Part shown: positions 45,024-53,814 of the stretch, piece by piece
Layout: the number at the start of each line of letters is the position of its first letter
Position numbering within the stretch: position 1 is the stretch's first letter
Assembly (NCBI GenBank): GCA_051025295.1
Contig: JBMGJV010000022.1
DNA length: 64,000 nt
Reading direction: 5' to 3' (one strand)
From: KBS-83 sp051025295
GTDB taxonomy: Bacteria > Acidobacteriota > Terriglobia > Terriglobales > Acidobacteriaceae
The notes under the pieces: model-generated
What the model saw: the letters and a program-made list of their open reading frames with translations, nothing else
Database searches by the model: none
What the model was told of the DNA's origin: nothing
Position numbers and translations under genes: made by a program

Positions 45024-46322
45024 TCAGGGCTGCGGAGCGGGGCTGAGTTCCTGCGCAGGCGGCTCGGGCATGGGCTCGATCCGGCCGAGCAGCAGCACGT
45101 ATCCGGCGATCCCGGCCAGCAGGTAGAGGATCGGCACTGTAAATGCGATGGAGAAGGAGTGCGTGGCGCGGTAGAGGTAGCCAGTGATGACGGGCGCGGC
45201 AATGGCCGACACCTGGCTGGCGAGATTCATGATTCCGGCGACGCGGCCCACTGCGCCTGCTGGAGCGACCAGCGCGGGTAGCGACCAGCTGACGGGCGCG
45301 GACGCCGCGAGGCCACCGATGGAAACGCTGATCCAGAACAGTGCACGTCCGGGCGTGGTGGCGTGCGCCGCCCCAAGAAGGCCCATGCCCAGCAGCATGC
45401 CCGCGATGAGGACCGTCTGGCGCACCAGCGTGGACGGCGCCCCGCGGCGCATCAGCGCGTCCACCAGCCAGCCGCCGACCAGGAGGTCGGTGGCTGTGGC
45501 GATCAGCCAGGGGACGCCCGTGTAGAGGAACGAGTGAAGCAGATCGATGTGCAGCGTTACAGCGAGATAAGTGGGCAACCAGGTGAGAAGCAGGTAGAAG
45601 ACATAGTTGTAAGCCCCATAGCCAATCAGGAGACCATAGATCTTCCGCTGCCGGAGCAGATACCGGAAGGGCACGTATGTCCCGGTGGCGAAGGCAGCAG
45701 CGTCTGTCGACGCGGAGTGCTGCGGTGCGGGATCGCGGTAGAGGAGGAAGAACAGCGCGCTATAGGCGAAGCTCGCCGCCGCGGTCGCGGCGAAGCTGAT
45801 TCGCCAGCCCGCACGAAGGAGGAGCACACCGATCAGCGGCGCGCCAATGGCTGTGGCCAGTTTGGCAGCGGCATCGAACACGGCAGTGGGTAGTCCGCGC
45901 TCGTTCGCAGGAAACCAGAGCCCGACGGCCTTGGCGTTCATGGGGAAGATCGGCGCTTCACCCACGCCGAGCAGCATGCGTGCGGCGAAGAGAGTTGGAA
46001 AGGTGGGCGCGGCTGCTGCCGCGAGTGTCGCGACACCCCACAGCAGCGAGCCGATGCGGCCCACCAGTGCGACACCTACTGCGTCGAGCAGCGCGCCCAC
46101 TGGTAGCTGACATAACGCGTACGTCCAGTTGTAGGCGCCGGCCAGATAACCGAAGGCAACTTCGTCGATGCCGAAGCGCGCGCGCAGCGCATCGTGCGCG
46201 ACGGAGAGGTTCACGCGGTCGAAGAAATTGATCAGCACGCCCACGCCGAGCAGCATTGCGATCGTCCATGGCTGGCATCGTTGCGTGCTGCTCGATAGAC
46301 GGATTCGATCGGAAGTGTGCAT
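45024..46322 (-). CDS. MFS transporter, anion:cation symporter type
   Basis: This 432-residue protein has about twelve hydrophobic segments. FFDRVNLSVAHDAL in the first helix and GVGEAPIFPMNAKAVGLWFP are close to the ACS family (hexuronate, glucarate and related organic-anion carriers). It is the first gene of an operon with a beta-propeller kinase, a response regulator and a secreted protein, so its substrate may also be the signal. It diverges from the caa3 oxidase genes, with 29 bases between starts. Confidence 0.87.
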   Translation of the reverse strand: MHTSDRIRLSSSTQRCQPWTIAMLLGVGVLINFFDRVNLSVAHDALRARFGIDEVAFGYLAGAYNWTYALCQLPVGALLDAVGVALVGRIGSLLWGVATLAAAAAPTFPTLFAARMLLGVGEAPIFPMNAKAVGLWFPANERGLPTAVFDAAAKLATAIGAPLIGVLLLRAGWRISFAATAAASFAYSALFFLLYRDPAPQHSASTDAAAFATGTYVPFRYLLRQRKIYGLLIGYGAYNYVFYLLLTWLPTYLAVTLHIDLLHSFLYTGVPWLIATATDLLVGGWLVDALMRRGAPSTLVRQTVLIAGMLLGMGLLGAAHATTPGRALFWISVSIGGLAASAPVSWSLPALVAPAGAVGRVAGIMNLASQVSAIAAPVITGYLYRATHSFSIAFTVPILYLLAGIAGYVLLLGRIEPMPEPPAQELSPAPQP

Positions 46323-46351
46323 CAGACAGAGAGTGCGGGTATGCTGAAAGT

Positions 46352-47401
46352 ATGGCTCTAGCGGCTATGTATGCAAGGCGGGATACATTCCGCCGCATGC
46401 TGATCGCGTGGCCGATGGCCGCGTTCGCGGCGCACCGCGCATTCGCGTACAGCACCAACACCAGCATCTTCTCGCCGGTGTCGACGCCCTCTCAGTCCAT
46501 CTTCAGCCTGTCGATGTTTGTGCTTGCCATAACGGGCGGCATCTTCATCGTGGTCAGCAGCCTGATCTTTTATGCGGCGTTTCGCTTCAGGCAGCGTCCA
46601 GGAGACGACAACAGCGAACCAGCGCAAATCTTCGGCAGCAATCAGATCGAGCTGTCGTGGACCATCATCCCCATCCTGCTCGTTGTCGTTCTCTTCCTCG
46701 CGACGGCGCGCATGATTTTCGCCATCCAGGATGCGCCGAAGCCCTCCAGTGCCGTCGATGTGACCGCGATCGGCCATCAGTTCTGGTGGGAGTATCACTA
46801 TCCCAAGCTGCACATCACGACCGCCAATGAGTTACATGTTCCAGTGAGCGAAGCGGCCCACTCGCGGCCTACGTACATGCAGCTCACCTCTGCTGACGTG
46901 ATCCATGAGTTCTGGGTGCCGCGCCTCGCCGGCAAGACCGATCTCGTGCCGAACCGTATCAACGAGCTCTGGCTCGATCCTCGCAAGCCGGGCATCTACG
47001 AAGGGCAGTGCGGCCAGTTCTGCGGGATGGAGCACGCAAAAATGTTGCTGCGCGTCTCCGTGGATACGCCGGAGCAGTTCGCCACGTGGGTGCACCAGCA
47101 GCAGCAGCCGGCGGCTGAAGATCCTCAGGCTGCGGGCGGTCGGCGCGTGTTCGAGTCGCAGGCCTGCATGAACTGCCACACCATCCGCGGCACCTCCGCA
47201 CACGGGCAGTTCGGTCCTGATCTGACGCACATCGCAAGCCGCGCGACCATCGCCTCTGGCGCTGCGCCAAATACGCCCAAGAATCTGTCTGACTGGATCT
47301 CCGATCCCGATTCCATTAAGCCCGGCTCACTGATGCCGGCCATGCACCTTCGGCCAGACGAGGTGCAGGCCATCACACGCTACCTCGAAACGTTGCATTG
47401 A
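46352..47401 (+). CDS. ctaC: Cytochrome c oxidase subunit II with cytochrome c domain (caa3 type)
   Basis: From ATG 46352 the protein has 349 residues; later ATGs at 46367 and 46397 are possible. Two membrane helices frame residues about 45-125. The cupredoxin domain shows the CuA motif CGQFCGMEHAKM and the upstream His in DVIHEFWVP; QFWWEYHYP is the aromatic electron-entry patch. A C-terminal cytochrome c domain with CMNCH and an axial Met in SLMPAMH makes it a caa3-type subunit. It heads a ten-kilobase respiratory gene run. Confidence 0.92.
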   Translation: MALAAMYARRDTFRRMLIAWPMAAFAAHRAFAYSTNTSIFSPVSTPSQSIFSLSMFVLAITGGIFIVVSSLIFYAAFRFRQRPGDDNSEPAQIFGSNQIELSWTIIPILLVVVLFLATARMIFAIQDAPKPSSAVDVTAIGHQFWWEYHYPKLHITTANELHVPVSEAAHSRPTYMQLTSADVIHEFWVPRLAGKTDLVPNRINELWLDPRKPGIYEGQCGQFCGMEHAKMLLRVSVDTPEQFATWVHQQQQPAAEDPQAAGGRRVFESQACMNCHTIRGTSAHGQFGPDLTHIASRATIASGAAPNTPKNLSDWISDPDSIKPGSLMPAMHLRPDEVQAITRYLETLH

Positions 47402-47537
47402 TGCGGTACTGAACGATGTTGTACTTGTCGAACGAACGTATCCCGTCGTCACTCATCCACCCGCACATGCACGCAATGTGCGCGCGCACCCTGCGAGCGC
47501 ATCTGGCCCTCACCTAAAGGAGACAGCGGAGTCGCCG

Positions 47538-49244
47538 ATGGCAGGATCGAGCATTCCGGTTCCCGGACTTCCGGATGTGACCGCGGAGGTCACCCGTCCC
47601 GAGAGCCTGCGCCCCACCTGGCTCGAATACCTTCACAGCTGGGTCGTCACGGTCGATCACAAACGGCTTGGCGTTCTGTACGTGCTGTTCGCACTCACGT
47701 TCCTGGTAGTCGCCGGTTGCGAAGCGCTGGTCATGCGTGCGCAGCTCTTCTTTCCTGAGAACCACCTGGTCAGCCCCGAGGTCTACAACCGGCTTTTCAC
47801 CATGCACGGCACGACGATGATCTTCTTCGTCGCCATGCCTTTGGTCTTCGGCTTCGGCAACTACCTGGTGCCGCTGATGCTCGGCGTGCGGGATATGGCG
47901 TTTCCGCGCCTGAATGCATTCAGCTTCTGGATGTCGGCTTTCGGTGGATTGCTGCTCTACTACAGCTTCATCGGCGGCGCGGGTCTGCAGGGCGCGGGCA
48001 ATGCGCCCGACTTCGGCTGGTTCGCCTACGCGCCGCTTACCGAGCGTGCCTTCTCGCGCGGACACACTGCAGATTACTGGGCGATCGCGCTCACCGTCTC
48101 GGGCATTGGCTCGATCGGCACCGCGATCAATTTCATCGCGACCACGTTCTGTATGCGCTGCAAGGGCATGACGCTGTTCCGCATGCCGCTGCTGGTCTGG
48201 CTTTACCTGGTCACATCCGCGCTGGTCATCATCGCCGTCAGCCCGCTCACTGCGGCGCAGGCCATGCTGATGATGGACCGCTACCTGGGCGCGCGCTTCT
48301 TCGATACGCAGGCCGGCGGCTCTGCGGTTTTGTGGGCGCACTTCTTCTGGATCTTCGGCCACCCAGAGGTCTATGTGCTCGTGATGCCGGCCTTCGCGGT
48401 CATCAATGAAATCATCCCGGTCTTCTCGCGCAAGGCCATCTTCGGCTATCCCGCGATGGTGGCGGCCTCGGTGGGCATCGCGTTCGTCAGCCTGGGCGTC
48501 TGGGCGCACCACATGTTCACCATCGGGATGACGTCGGTGTCGAACGCCTTCTTCACGCTGTCAACCATGCTGGTCAGCATCCCTACCGGCATCAAGATCT
48601 TCAACTGGATCGCGACGATGTGGGGCGGCAAGATCCGCTTCCGCGTCCCCATGCTGTTCGCGCTTGGCTTCCTGTGCCAGTGGCTTATCGCGGGGCTGAC
48701 CGGCATCATGCTTTCCGTGTCGCCGTTCGATTGGCAGCTTCACAATTCGTACTTTGTGGTTGCACATTTTCACTACGTGATCGTCGGCGGCATCCTGTTT
48801 GCCCTCTTTGGCGGAATGTACTACTGGTACCCCAAGGTGACTGGCCGCATGCTCGATGAGCGGCTGGGCAAGTGGCACTTCTGGCTGTTCGTGCTCGGGT
48901 TCCATCTGACCTTCGACCCAATGCATATCCCAGGCATTGAGGGTATGCCACGCTGGATATTTACCTACCCGGCGGATCGCGGCTGGACGATCTGGAACCA
49001 AATGATCGCGGTCGGCGCAGCGGTGCAGGGAATCGCCATCGCCGTGTTCGTGGTCAACCTGATCTACTCCGGCCTGAAGGGTGAGCTGGCCGGGCCCGAC
49101 CCCTGGGATGCATGGACACTTGAGTGGTCCACGTCGTCACCCCCACCCGCTTACAACTTCGCGACTGAGCCGGTCGTGCACAGCCGCCGTCCGCTGTGGG
49201 ACCTGAAACATCCGGAAGATCCGGACGAGCAGGTGGAGGGCTGA
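47538..49244 (+). CDS. ctaD: Cytochrome c oxidase subunit I
   Basis: The ATG at 47538, six bases after GGAG, gives 568 residues with about twelve membrane helices. Haem a and a3/CuB ligands are visible: TMHGTTMIFF, WIFGHPEVYVLVMPAF (the His-Pro-Glu-Val-Tyr crosslink motif) and VVAHFHYVIVGG. HHMFTIGM carries the two further CuB His. The HPEVY motif with the conserved Glu marks a type A oxidase. It is the catalytic subunit that reduces O2 and pumps protons. Confidence 0.96.
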   Translation: MAGSSIPVPGLPDVTAEVTRPESLRPTWLEYLHSWVVTVDHKRLGVLYVLFALTFLVVAGCEALVMRAQLFFPENHLVSPEVYNRLFTMHGTTMIFFVAMPLVFGFGNYLVPLMLGVRDMAFPRLNAFSFWMSAFGGLLLYYSFIGGAGLQGAGNAPDFGWFAYAPLTERAFSRGHTADYWAIALTVSGIGSIGTAINFIATTFCMRCKGMTLFRMPLLVWLYLVTSALVIIAVSPLTAAQAMLMMDRYLGARFFDTQAGGSAVLWAHFFWIFGHPEVYVLVMPAFAVINEIIPVFSRKAIFGYPAMVAASVGIAFVSLGVWAHHMFTIGMTSVSNAFFTLSTMLVSIPTGIKIFNWIATMWGGKIRFRVPMLFALGFLCQWLIAGLTGIMLSVSPFDWQLHNSYFVVAHFHYVIVGGILFALFGGMYYWYPKVTGRMLDERLGKWHFWLFVLGFHLTFDPMHIPGIEGMPRWIFTYPADRGWTIWNQMIAVGAAVQGIAIAVFVVNLIYSGLKGELAGPDPWDAWTLEWSTSSPPPAYNFATEPVVHSRRPLWDLKHPEDPDEQVEG

Positions 49245-49297
49245 GGCGTGTCGTCATCACGTAAATGGAACAGCGATCGCGACGAAAGGAATGGCCG

Positions 49298-49909
49298 ATG
49301 AGCAGTGCGACTCTCGCGCACGCCCCGCACGGTGCAGCGCACGCCGACCCCGACTGGCAACTGCCTTCCCGCGGCCGTGTCGGCATGTACTCGTTGATCG
49401 CGGCGGAGACGGCGATCTTCGTCATCTTCGTCGTCGCATACGTCTACGACACGGGCCGTAGCGTCAGCGGCCCGCGGCCGCAAGATGTGCTCGAGGTGCC
49501 GATCCTCAATACGGTCTTCCTGCTCTCGAGCAGCCTGACCATCATGATTGCGGAGCGTGCCCTGCGGAAGGGCGCTGCTGCCGCATTTCGTGCCTGGTGG
49601 GGACTGACGATCCTGTTCGGTGCCATCTTCCTGCTTGGTACCGCCAAGGAATGGGCCAAGCTCATCACACATGACCACCTGACGATCGCTACCAATCTCT
49701 TCGGCACCACCTTCTACTCACTGGTGGGGCTGCATGCGTCGCACGTGATCGTCGGACTCATCATGCTATCGGCTGTGCTGGTCTTCTCCTTCATGGGCGC
49801 GTTGCGCCCCGAGCACACCGAGAAGGTCGAAGTGCTCGCACTGTACTGGCATTTCGTCGATGCAGTCTGGGTCGTGGTTTTCACCGTGGTCTACCTCGTA
49901 GGACGTTGA
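49298..49909 (+). CDS. ctaE: Cytochrome c oxidase subunit III
   Basis: The ATG at 49298 after AAGGA gives 203 residues; an upstream ATG at 49265 lacks a ribosome site. Five membrane helices are predicted, with GMYSLIAAETAIF, FYSLVGLHASHVIVGLIML and EVLALYWHFVDAVWVVVFTVVYL, all diagnostic of the five-helix bacterial subunit III. It overlaps or abuts the next gene. Confidence 0.94.
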   Translation: MSSATLAHAPHGAAHADPDWQLPSRGRVGMYSLIAAETAIFVIFVVAYVYDTGRSVSGPRPQDVLEVPILNTVFLLSSSLTIMIAERALRKGAAAAFRAWWGLTILFGAIFLLGTAKEWAKLITHDHLTIATNLFGTTFYSLVGLHASHVIVGLIMLSAVLVFSFMGALRPEHTEKVEVLALYWHFVDAVWVVVFTVVYLVGR

Positions 49910-49911
49910 GC

Positions 49912-50787
49912 ATGCCTGAACCTGCTGTGCACTCACTCCCAGTTGCGGCTCACCACTCGGACGGCGACAAAGTCGTCGCGCTGCCCGCGCCTACACATTG
50001 GCCTTTTCTTCTCGCCGCCGGTTTGACCTTTGTCTTTGCCGGTCTGGTGACGAACTATTACATCTCGCTGCTTGGCGTGGTCCTCACCGTGGCCGGTGTC
50101 GTGGGCTGGTTTCGTCAGGTGCTGCCACACGAAGTGCATGAGCCAATCGCGATCACTGAGTCGGAGCGCGAGACAGAGCGTGAGAATCGCCATGTGACGC
50201 GCGTGTTCTTTCCGAGCGGTGGACGAAGCATGACCCCGGGGACGACGTACCCGATCACCTCTGGGATCATCGGCGGCTTCGCCGGTGGAACCGTCATGAT
50301 CGTGCTTGCCGAGATCTACGGCGTCGTCCGCTTTCACAGCATCTGGTACGTGGTGAACCTGCTCGGTGGCGCGGGTGTCGCTGGCTGGACCGCTCCCACT
50401 GAATCGGAACTCGCGCACTTCCATCTCGCGGCATTCCTTATCGCCGTCGCGATTCACACGGCATCCGCGTTTCTGGTCGGGCTGCTCTACGGTGCGCTGC
50501 TGCCCATCATGCCGCGCCATCCCATCCTGCTCGGTGGGCTGATCGCGCCCGCCCTGTGGACCGGCCTGCTGCACTCCATCCTCGGGTTGCTCAATCCGTT
50601 CTTCGACAACCACATCAACTGGTACTGGTTCGCGCTGACGCAGGTGGGCTTTGGTATCGTCGCGGGTTACGTGGTGGCCCGCAAAGGCCACATCCAGAGC
50701 CTGCGCGATGTTCCGCTCTCGGTGCGTCTCGGTATCGAGCGTCCGGCTCCGCCGCACTCCGGCGACGGGCACGAGGGCCAGCAATGA
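49912..50787 (+). CDS. Subunit-IV-like membrane protein with extra membrane domain
   Basis: ATG 49912 gives 291 residues; a TTG at 49906 overlaps the ctaE stop. Residues about 25-75 hold two membrane helices (WPFLLAAGLTFVFAGLVTNYYISLLGVVLTVAGVVGWF), like small oxidase subunit IV/CtaF proteins. A charged stretch (ESERETEREN) leads to about four more helices (IIGGFAGGTVMIVLAEIYGVV, FLIAVAIHTASAFLVGLLYG, LLGGLIAPALWTGLLHSILGLL, WYWFALTQVGFGIVAGYVVA) that I cannot assign. It probably belongs to the oxidase or oxidase-bc supercomplex. ATGA overlap with the next gene. Confidence 0.7.
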   Translation: MPEPAVHSLPVAAHHSDGDKVVALPAPTHWPFLLAAGLTFVFAGLVTNYYISLLGVVLTVAGVVGWFRQVLPHEVHEPIAITESERETERENRHVTRVFFPSGGRSMTPGTTYPITSGIIGGFAGGTVMIVLAEIYGVVRFHSIWYVVNLLGGAGVAGWTAPTESELAHFHLAAFLIAVAIHTASAFLVGLLYGALLPIMPRHPILLGGLIAPALWTGLLHSILGLLNPFFDNHINWYWFALTQVGFGIVAGYVVARKGHIQSLRDVPLSVRLGIERPAPPHSGDGHEGQQ

Positions 50788-51548
50788 TGCGTGTGTCTGC
50801 AGGCGTTGCCGGGTTGTGCGCACTTCTTGCCGTTGCGGGTTGCGGTCCGTTGCCGGGCAAGCCGAAGCCCGGCCCCGAGGTTCCGCGACCGGAGGCCGTG
50901 CTGTCACCCCGGCGGCTGTATCAGACAAATTGTGCCGGCTGTCACGGCGAAGGCGGCCTCTACGGCGCGTCGACCGCACTGGCTTCCCCGGTATACCAAG
51001 CCATCGTCGATGATGCGACGCTGGTGCGCGTCGTCGCGCAGGGCAGGCCGGGCACGATGATGCCGGCCTTCTCGCGAAGTTCAGGGGGCGACCTTACGGA
51101 TGAGCAGGTGAATGCAATCGTGCGCGGTATGCGCGACGACTGGCGTCACGGCAACCCACTCGCCGGGCAGAATGCGCCGCCCTATGCAGACGATCATCCG
51201 GGTGATGCCAAGGCGGGTGCGCAGGTCTACTCGACTGTGTGTGCGCGCTGCCATGGTCCAATCGGCGGGCAGGCCGGCCCTGCTGGCTCCGTACTGAACC
51301 CCTGGGTGCTTTCGCTGATGTCGCCGCAGGCGCAGCGTACCACCGTGATCATCGGCCGGCCGGACCTGGGCATGCCCGACTGGCGCGGCCTCATCCCCGG
51401 CCACCCGCTCACCAATGAACAGATCACCAACGTGGTTGCATTTCTGAATAGCGAGCGGCCCACCCAGTCACCACCTGAGCATTCCACCGGCCAGCAAGCG
51501 AAGCAGGGCCACAGTCACCAGCAGGAGATGAGTGGAGGCATCCGATGA
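50784..51548 (+). CDS. Dihaem cytochrome c lipoprotein
   Basis: The gene starts inside the previous stop (ATGATG). The 254-residue protein has a lipobox (LLAVAGCG), then two cytochrome c domains with CAGCHG and CARCHG and likely Met ligands in GTMMPAF and DLGMPDW. It has no C-terminal membrane anchor, so the lipid is the anchor. Lying between oxidase subunits and the Rieske protein, it occupies the place of QcrC in actinobacterial ctaE-qcrCAB operons. It likely links the bc-type complex to the oxidase. ATGA overlap with the Rieske gene. Confidence 0.88.
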   Translation: MMRVSAGVAGLCALLAVAGCGPLPGKPKPGPEVPRPEAVLSPRRLYQTNCAGCHGEGGLYGASTALASPVYQAIVDDATLVRVVAQGRPGTMMPAFSRSSGGDLTDEQVNAIVRGMRDDWRHGNPLAGQNAPPYADDHPGDAKAGAQVYSTVCARCHGPIGGQAGPAGSVLNPWVLSLMSPQAQRTTVIIGRPDLGMPDWRGLIPGHPLTNEQITNVVAFLNSERPTQSPPEHSTGQQAKQGHSHQQEMSGGIR

Positions 51549-52252
51549 ACCCGCAGTCCAGTCCGTCGCCCGAGTCCGGGTCTGAACCCAAGCCAGAGGC
51601 GAAGCTCGATCGCAGTCCCGAACGAGGCCTGCCCGATCCAAACAGCGATACGGTGCTCCAGCACGCCGCTAAGGTGGCGAGCGATCGCGAGCCGGGTGTA
51701 TCCCGGCGCACATTTCTGTTCAAGCTCTCGCTTGCGATCAATGCGCTGGTAGCGGCGGCGATCGCGACCCCGGTGATCGGGTATCTGCTCGGCCCGGTGC
51801 GGCGCAAAGGCGGATACAACCACTGGGTACAGCTCGGGAATGTGACCGACTACAAGGAAGGCGAGACAGTTCTGGCGATGTATCGTAACCCGAACACGCA
51901 CGAGTGGGACGGCGACACCGGCAAGGTCGCCTGCTACGTGCGTCGCACGGGGGCGCAGAGCTTTACGGTCTTCGCGATCAACTGCATGCATCTCGGCTGC
52001 CCGGTGCGCTGGTTTCCTCAATCGGAGCTCTTCATGTGTCCGTGCCATGGCGGCGTCTACTACGCAGACGGTGAGCGCGCCGCAGGCCCACCGGAACGCG
52101 GGCTGCGCACCTACCCCTACAAGCTCAATGGGCAACAGCTCATGATCGATGCCGGCCAGATGCCCACGCTATCCAACTCTGCCCGACTCGACCCCACCCT
52201 GGTTCAAGGAATCGCGCCATGTCCTGGTACAAGCAAGCCTACGATTGGGTAG
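51545..52252 (+). CDS. Rieske iron-sulfur protein
   Basis: The 235-residue protein has a charged N-terminal tail, the twin-arginine element SRRTFLFKL at about residue 53, a membrane helix (AINALVAAAIATPVIGYLLG) and a Rieske domain with CMHLGCPV and CPCHGGVYY, which bind the 2Fe-2S cluster. It passes electrons from quinol at cytochrome b to cytochrome c. The next start lies 34 bases before this stop, an unusually long overlap, so the last dozen residues may be dispensable. Confidence 0.93.
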   Translation: MNPQSSPSPESGSEPKPEAKLDRSPERGLPDPNSDTVLQHAAKVASDREPGVSRRTFLFKLSLAINALVAAAIATPVIGYLLGPVRRKGGYNHWVQLGNVTDYKEGETVLAMYRNPNTHEWDGDTGKVACYVRRTGAQSFTVFAINCMHLGCPVRWFPQSELFMCPCHGGVYYADGERAAGPPERGLRTYPYKLNGQQLMIDAGQMPTLSNSARLDPTLVQGIAPCPGTSKPTIG

Positions 52253-53715
52253 AACGCCGTGTGCAGCTCGAAGGCTTCGTCAAGGAAGCGGCCGAGCATC
52301 CGGTGCCCAGCAAGACCGCCAGCTGGTGGTACGTCTTCGGCAGCGCCAGTTTTGTGCTTCTGCTGTTACAGATTGTGACCGGCATCCTGCTCGCGCTGGT
52401 GTATGTGCCCTCCGCCGGTTCGGCGTGGGACAGTCTGCAGGTGCTCAATCATCAGTTGCCGCTGGGCTGGTTCCTGCGCGGCATGCACGGCTGGGGATCG
52501 AACTTTATGGTCGCCGTCGTCATCATCCACATGGTGCAGGTGTTCCTCTTCGGCGCGTACAAGTTCCCGCGCGAGCTCACCTGGATTCTCGGCGTGTTCC
52601 TGCTGCTGATGACGCTCGGTATGGCCTTCACCGGCCAGGTGCTGCGCTTCGATCAGGATGCGTACTGGGGACTCGGTATCGGGGCGTCCATCATCAGCCG
52701 CGTACCGCTGATCGGCGGCCAGCTCGTGCAGTTGATGCTCGGCGGCCCGATCATCGCAGGCGCGACGCTCACGCGCTTCTTCGCTATCCACGTGTTCGTG
52801 ATTCCCGGCACGATGCTGGCTTTCGCGTCGCTGCACACCTGGCTCGTGCTCAAGCTCGGTATCAATGAGTGGCCGACACCCGGCCGTCTGGTCAAGCGGG
52901 ACACATACATCGAAGAGTACAACGAGCTGTCGCACAAGCACGGGCTGCCCTTCGTGCCCGGCGCTGTGTGGAAGGATGCGATGTTCGCGGCCGGCATTCT
53001 GCTGGCAGTCGCTCTCTGTGCTCTCTTCCTCGGCCCCATCGGCCCCACGGGTGTGCCTGACCCCACCATCATCCAGACCGCTCCCAAGCCGGACTTCTTC
53101 TTCCTGTGGATCTACTCCGCGCTCGCATTCTTACCGCCATCGATCGAGACGCCGGTGATGTTCGTCGCTCCGGTGATCGGCATCGGGATCATGCTCGCGC
53201 TGCCGTTCTTCGCTGGCGTCGGTGAGAAGAGCTGGCACCGTCGGCCCGTCGCTGTGCTACTGGTCGCCTTTCTTGCGGTCTTCTTCGCAGCATTGACGCA
53301 CCTCGGCACGTACGTCCCGTGGAGCCCGCGCATGGAGGCTTGGAGTTCCGCACCCACACCGGTTCACTTCATCAAGGGCACCACGCCGCTGGAACGACAA
53401 GGCGCAGTCGTGTTTCAGGAGAAGCAGTGCCGCAACTGCCACATGCTGGGCGGACTGGGTGGCCGGCGCGGACCCACGCTCGACGATGTGGCGAGCCATC
53501 TCACCTATGACCAGCTGGTGCGTCAGGTAGAGCAGGGCGGCGGCAACATGCCAGCCTATGGCAAAACGCTTTCGCCCGCGCAGGTGACTGCGCTCGTCGA
53601 GTTCCTGGAGACGCTGCACCCGGCTAACGAGCAGCGTGCCTACGACGCATCGCGCCATGTCGCTGAGACGAACAGCCCGATGCCCAAGGAGCCGGTGGAA
53701 TCGTTGCGCCCATGA
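52219..53715 (+). CDS. Cytochrome b with fused C-terminal cytochrome c domain
   Basis: The 498-residue protein has about eight membrane helices. The haem b histidines are in RGMHGWGSNFMVAVVIIHM and FFAIHVFVIPGTMLAFASLHTW. The loop that usually reads PEWY at the quinol-oxidation site reads PDFF here (PKPDFFFLWIYS). After the last helix (VAVLLVAFLAVFFAAL) a cytochrome c domain follows with CRNCH and a Met in GNMPAYGK. The fused domain adds a third cytochrome c to the bc/oxidase cluster. No separate cytochrome c1 gene is present. Confidence 0.9.
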   Translation: MSWYKQAYDWVERRVQLEGFVKEAAEHPVPSKTASWWYVFGSASFVLLLLQIVTGILLALVYVPSAGSAWDSLQVLNHQLPLGWFLRGMHGWGSNFMVAVVIIHMVQVFLFGAYKFPRELTWILGVFLLLMTLGMAFTGQVLRFDQDAYWGLGIGASIISRVPLIGGQLVQLMLGGPIIAGATLTRFFAIHVFVIPGTMLAFASLHTWLVLKLGINEWPTPGRLVKRDTYIEEYNELSHKHGLPFVPGAVWKDAMFAAGILLAVALCALFLGPIGPTGVPDPTIIQTAPKPDFFFLWIYSALAFLPPSIETPVMFVAPVIGIGIMLALPFFAGVGEKSWHRRPVAVLLVAFLAVFFAALTHLGTYVPWSPRMEAWSSAPTPVHFIKGTTPLERQGAVVFQEKQCRNCHMLGGLGGRRGPTLDDVASHLTYDQLVRQVEQGGGNMPAYGKTLSPAQVTALVEFLETLHPANEQRAYDASRHVAETNSPMPKEPVESLRP

Positions 53716-53814
53716 ACTGGAATCGATCATGCGCCGAGTTGATGTGCAACCCATAAACTGCACCCGGAGCGCGGTGCCCGCGCGGGCTTCGCGCATGCCA
53801 CGCGGGATGCAGTG

